Part shown: piece by piece, positions 63,846 to 64,000 of the stretch
How the letters are laid out: each line of letters starts with the position of its first letter
How positions within the stretch are numbered: position 1 is the stretch's first letter
Assembly: GCA_905221615.1 (NCBI GenBank)
Contig: CAJNDT010005457.1
Coordinates: 496,356-560,355, forward strand
Source of the DNA: Symbiodinium sp. CCMP2592
Lineage: Eukaryota; Sar; Dinophyceae; Suessiales; Symbiodiniaceae
Direction of reading: 5' to 3'
Length of the DNA stretch: 64,000 nt
Program-made: the position numbers and the translations under genes
Notes under the pieces: generated by a model
The model's input: the letters and a program-made list of their open reading frames with translations, nothing else
The model's database searches: none
What the model was told of the DNA's origin: nothing

Positions 63846-64000
63846 CGGGCCTCAGATTGCTGTGTAGGAAAAGAAGCAAAAAGCAAATGGCAAAAGGGCC
63901 AACCAAGCAAGTCGCATAACCCCCACTTAGTACTAAGTACTAGGAAATTAAGGTCAGTTTTTAAAAACTCAAAAAAAAACATCATGACGGGCAGCTTGTA
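63846..64000. other. Window edge, no gene resolved
   Basis: Probably intron or 5' flank of the ankyrin gene. TTTTTAAAAACTCAAAAAAAAACATC near 63960. Nothing else seen. Confidence 0.4.

Noticed and set aside
1-64000. CRISPR arrays, bacterial operons, tRNA or rRNA genes
   Set aside because: No regularly spaced short repeats with unique spacers, no ribosome-binding-site pattern, and no recognisable tRNA or rRNA sequence. The introns and retroelements point to a eukaryote.

Overview
The window looks like nuclear DNA of a dinoflagellate, most likely a symbiodiniacean or a relative. The grounds are: very long introns in minus-strand genes that follow one another head to tail; several introns that start with GC instead of GT; exons that often begin with G after AG; huge Ty1/copia polyproteins of the kind common in these genomes; and protein families (a zinc-cluster exon family, an RNase H-fold transposase-like family, a C5 DNA methyltransferase family) that I know mainly from dinoflagellates. 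No rRNA, tRNA or CRISPR was recognised. The species is inference.

Left third (1-21.1 kb). A decayed tyrosine-recombinase (DIRS-like) retroelement lies on the minus strand. Recombinase, gag-like and RNase H parts occupy about 1.4-4.95 kb, and poorly conserved open stretches occupy 13.9-18.3 kb. The two portions are separated by a young copia-type LTR retrotransposon (4979-13875, minus strand) with two 208-bp LTRs that read identical, a 5-bp target duplication (AAAGG), a primer-binding site and a polypurine tract. Its pol frame ends in an unusual coiled-coil tail of about 500 residues closed by a second CCHC knuckle. Then come an 80-bp minisatellite (18.79-19.21 kb), a second fossil gag-like frame (19.2-20.07 kb), a Cys/His-rich frame (20.49-20.98 kb) and a C-rich 12-bp repeat.

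Middle (21.2-31.2 kb). A second copia-type element on the plus strand carries a 2628-residue gag-pol frame with a methyltransferase-like module between integrase and reverse transcriptase. A separate 616-residue frame follows, with a weak ADP-ribosyltransferase-like motif. It uses the same primer-binding site as the first element. I did not find its 3' LTR.

Right half (31.3-64 kb). All supported genes read from right to left: an ankyrin-repeat gene (63.8-61.5 kb); a decayed transposase-like gene with an HMG box (60.4-57.7 kb); a short Cys-rich exon or gene (57.14-56.7 kb); a C5 DNA methyltransferase gene (55.1-42.9 kb); and a multi-exon gene of unknown function (40.6-32.4 kb or beyond). The best single result is that one methyltransferase intron (52859-45057, GC-AG) contains a whole four-exon transposase-like gene (52041-46082) on the same strand. 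Introns and spacers are full of CTA/TAG-rich simple sequence, fold-back repeats and long hairpins.

Compositionally the window falls into blocks: AAGGCT-rich DNA (1-4.98 and 13.9-18.4 kb), TAGCG-rich DNA (19.2-21.0 kb) and CTAG/ACT-rich introns (31-57 kb). All calls are by eye; exon ends marked 'about' are not fixed.
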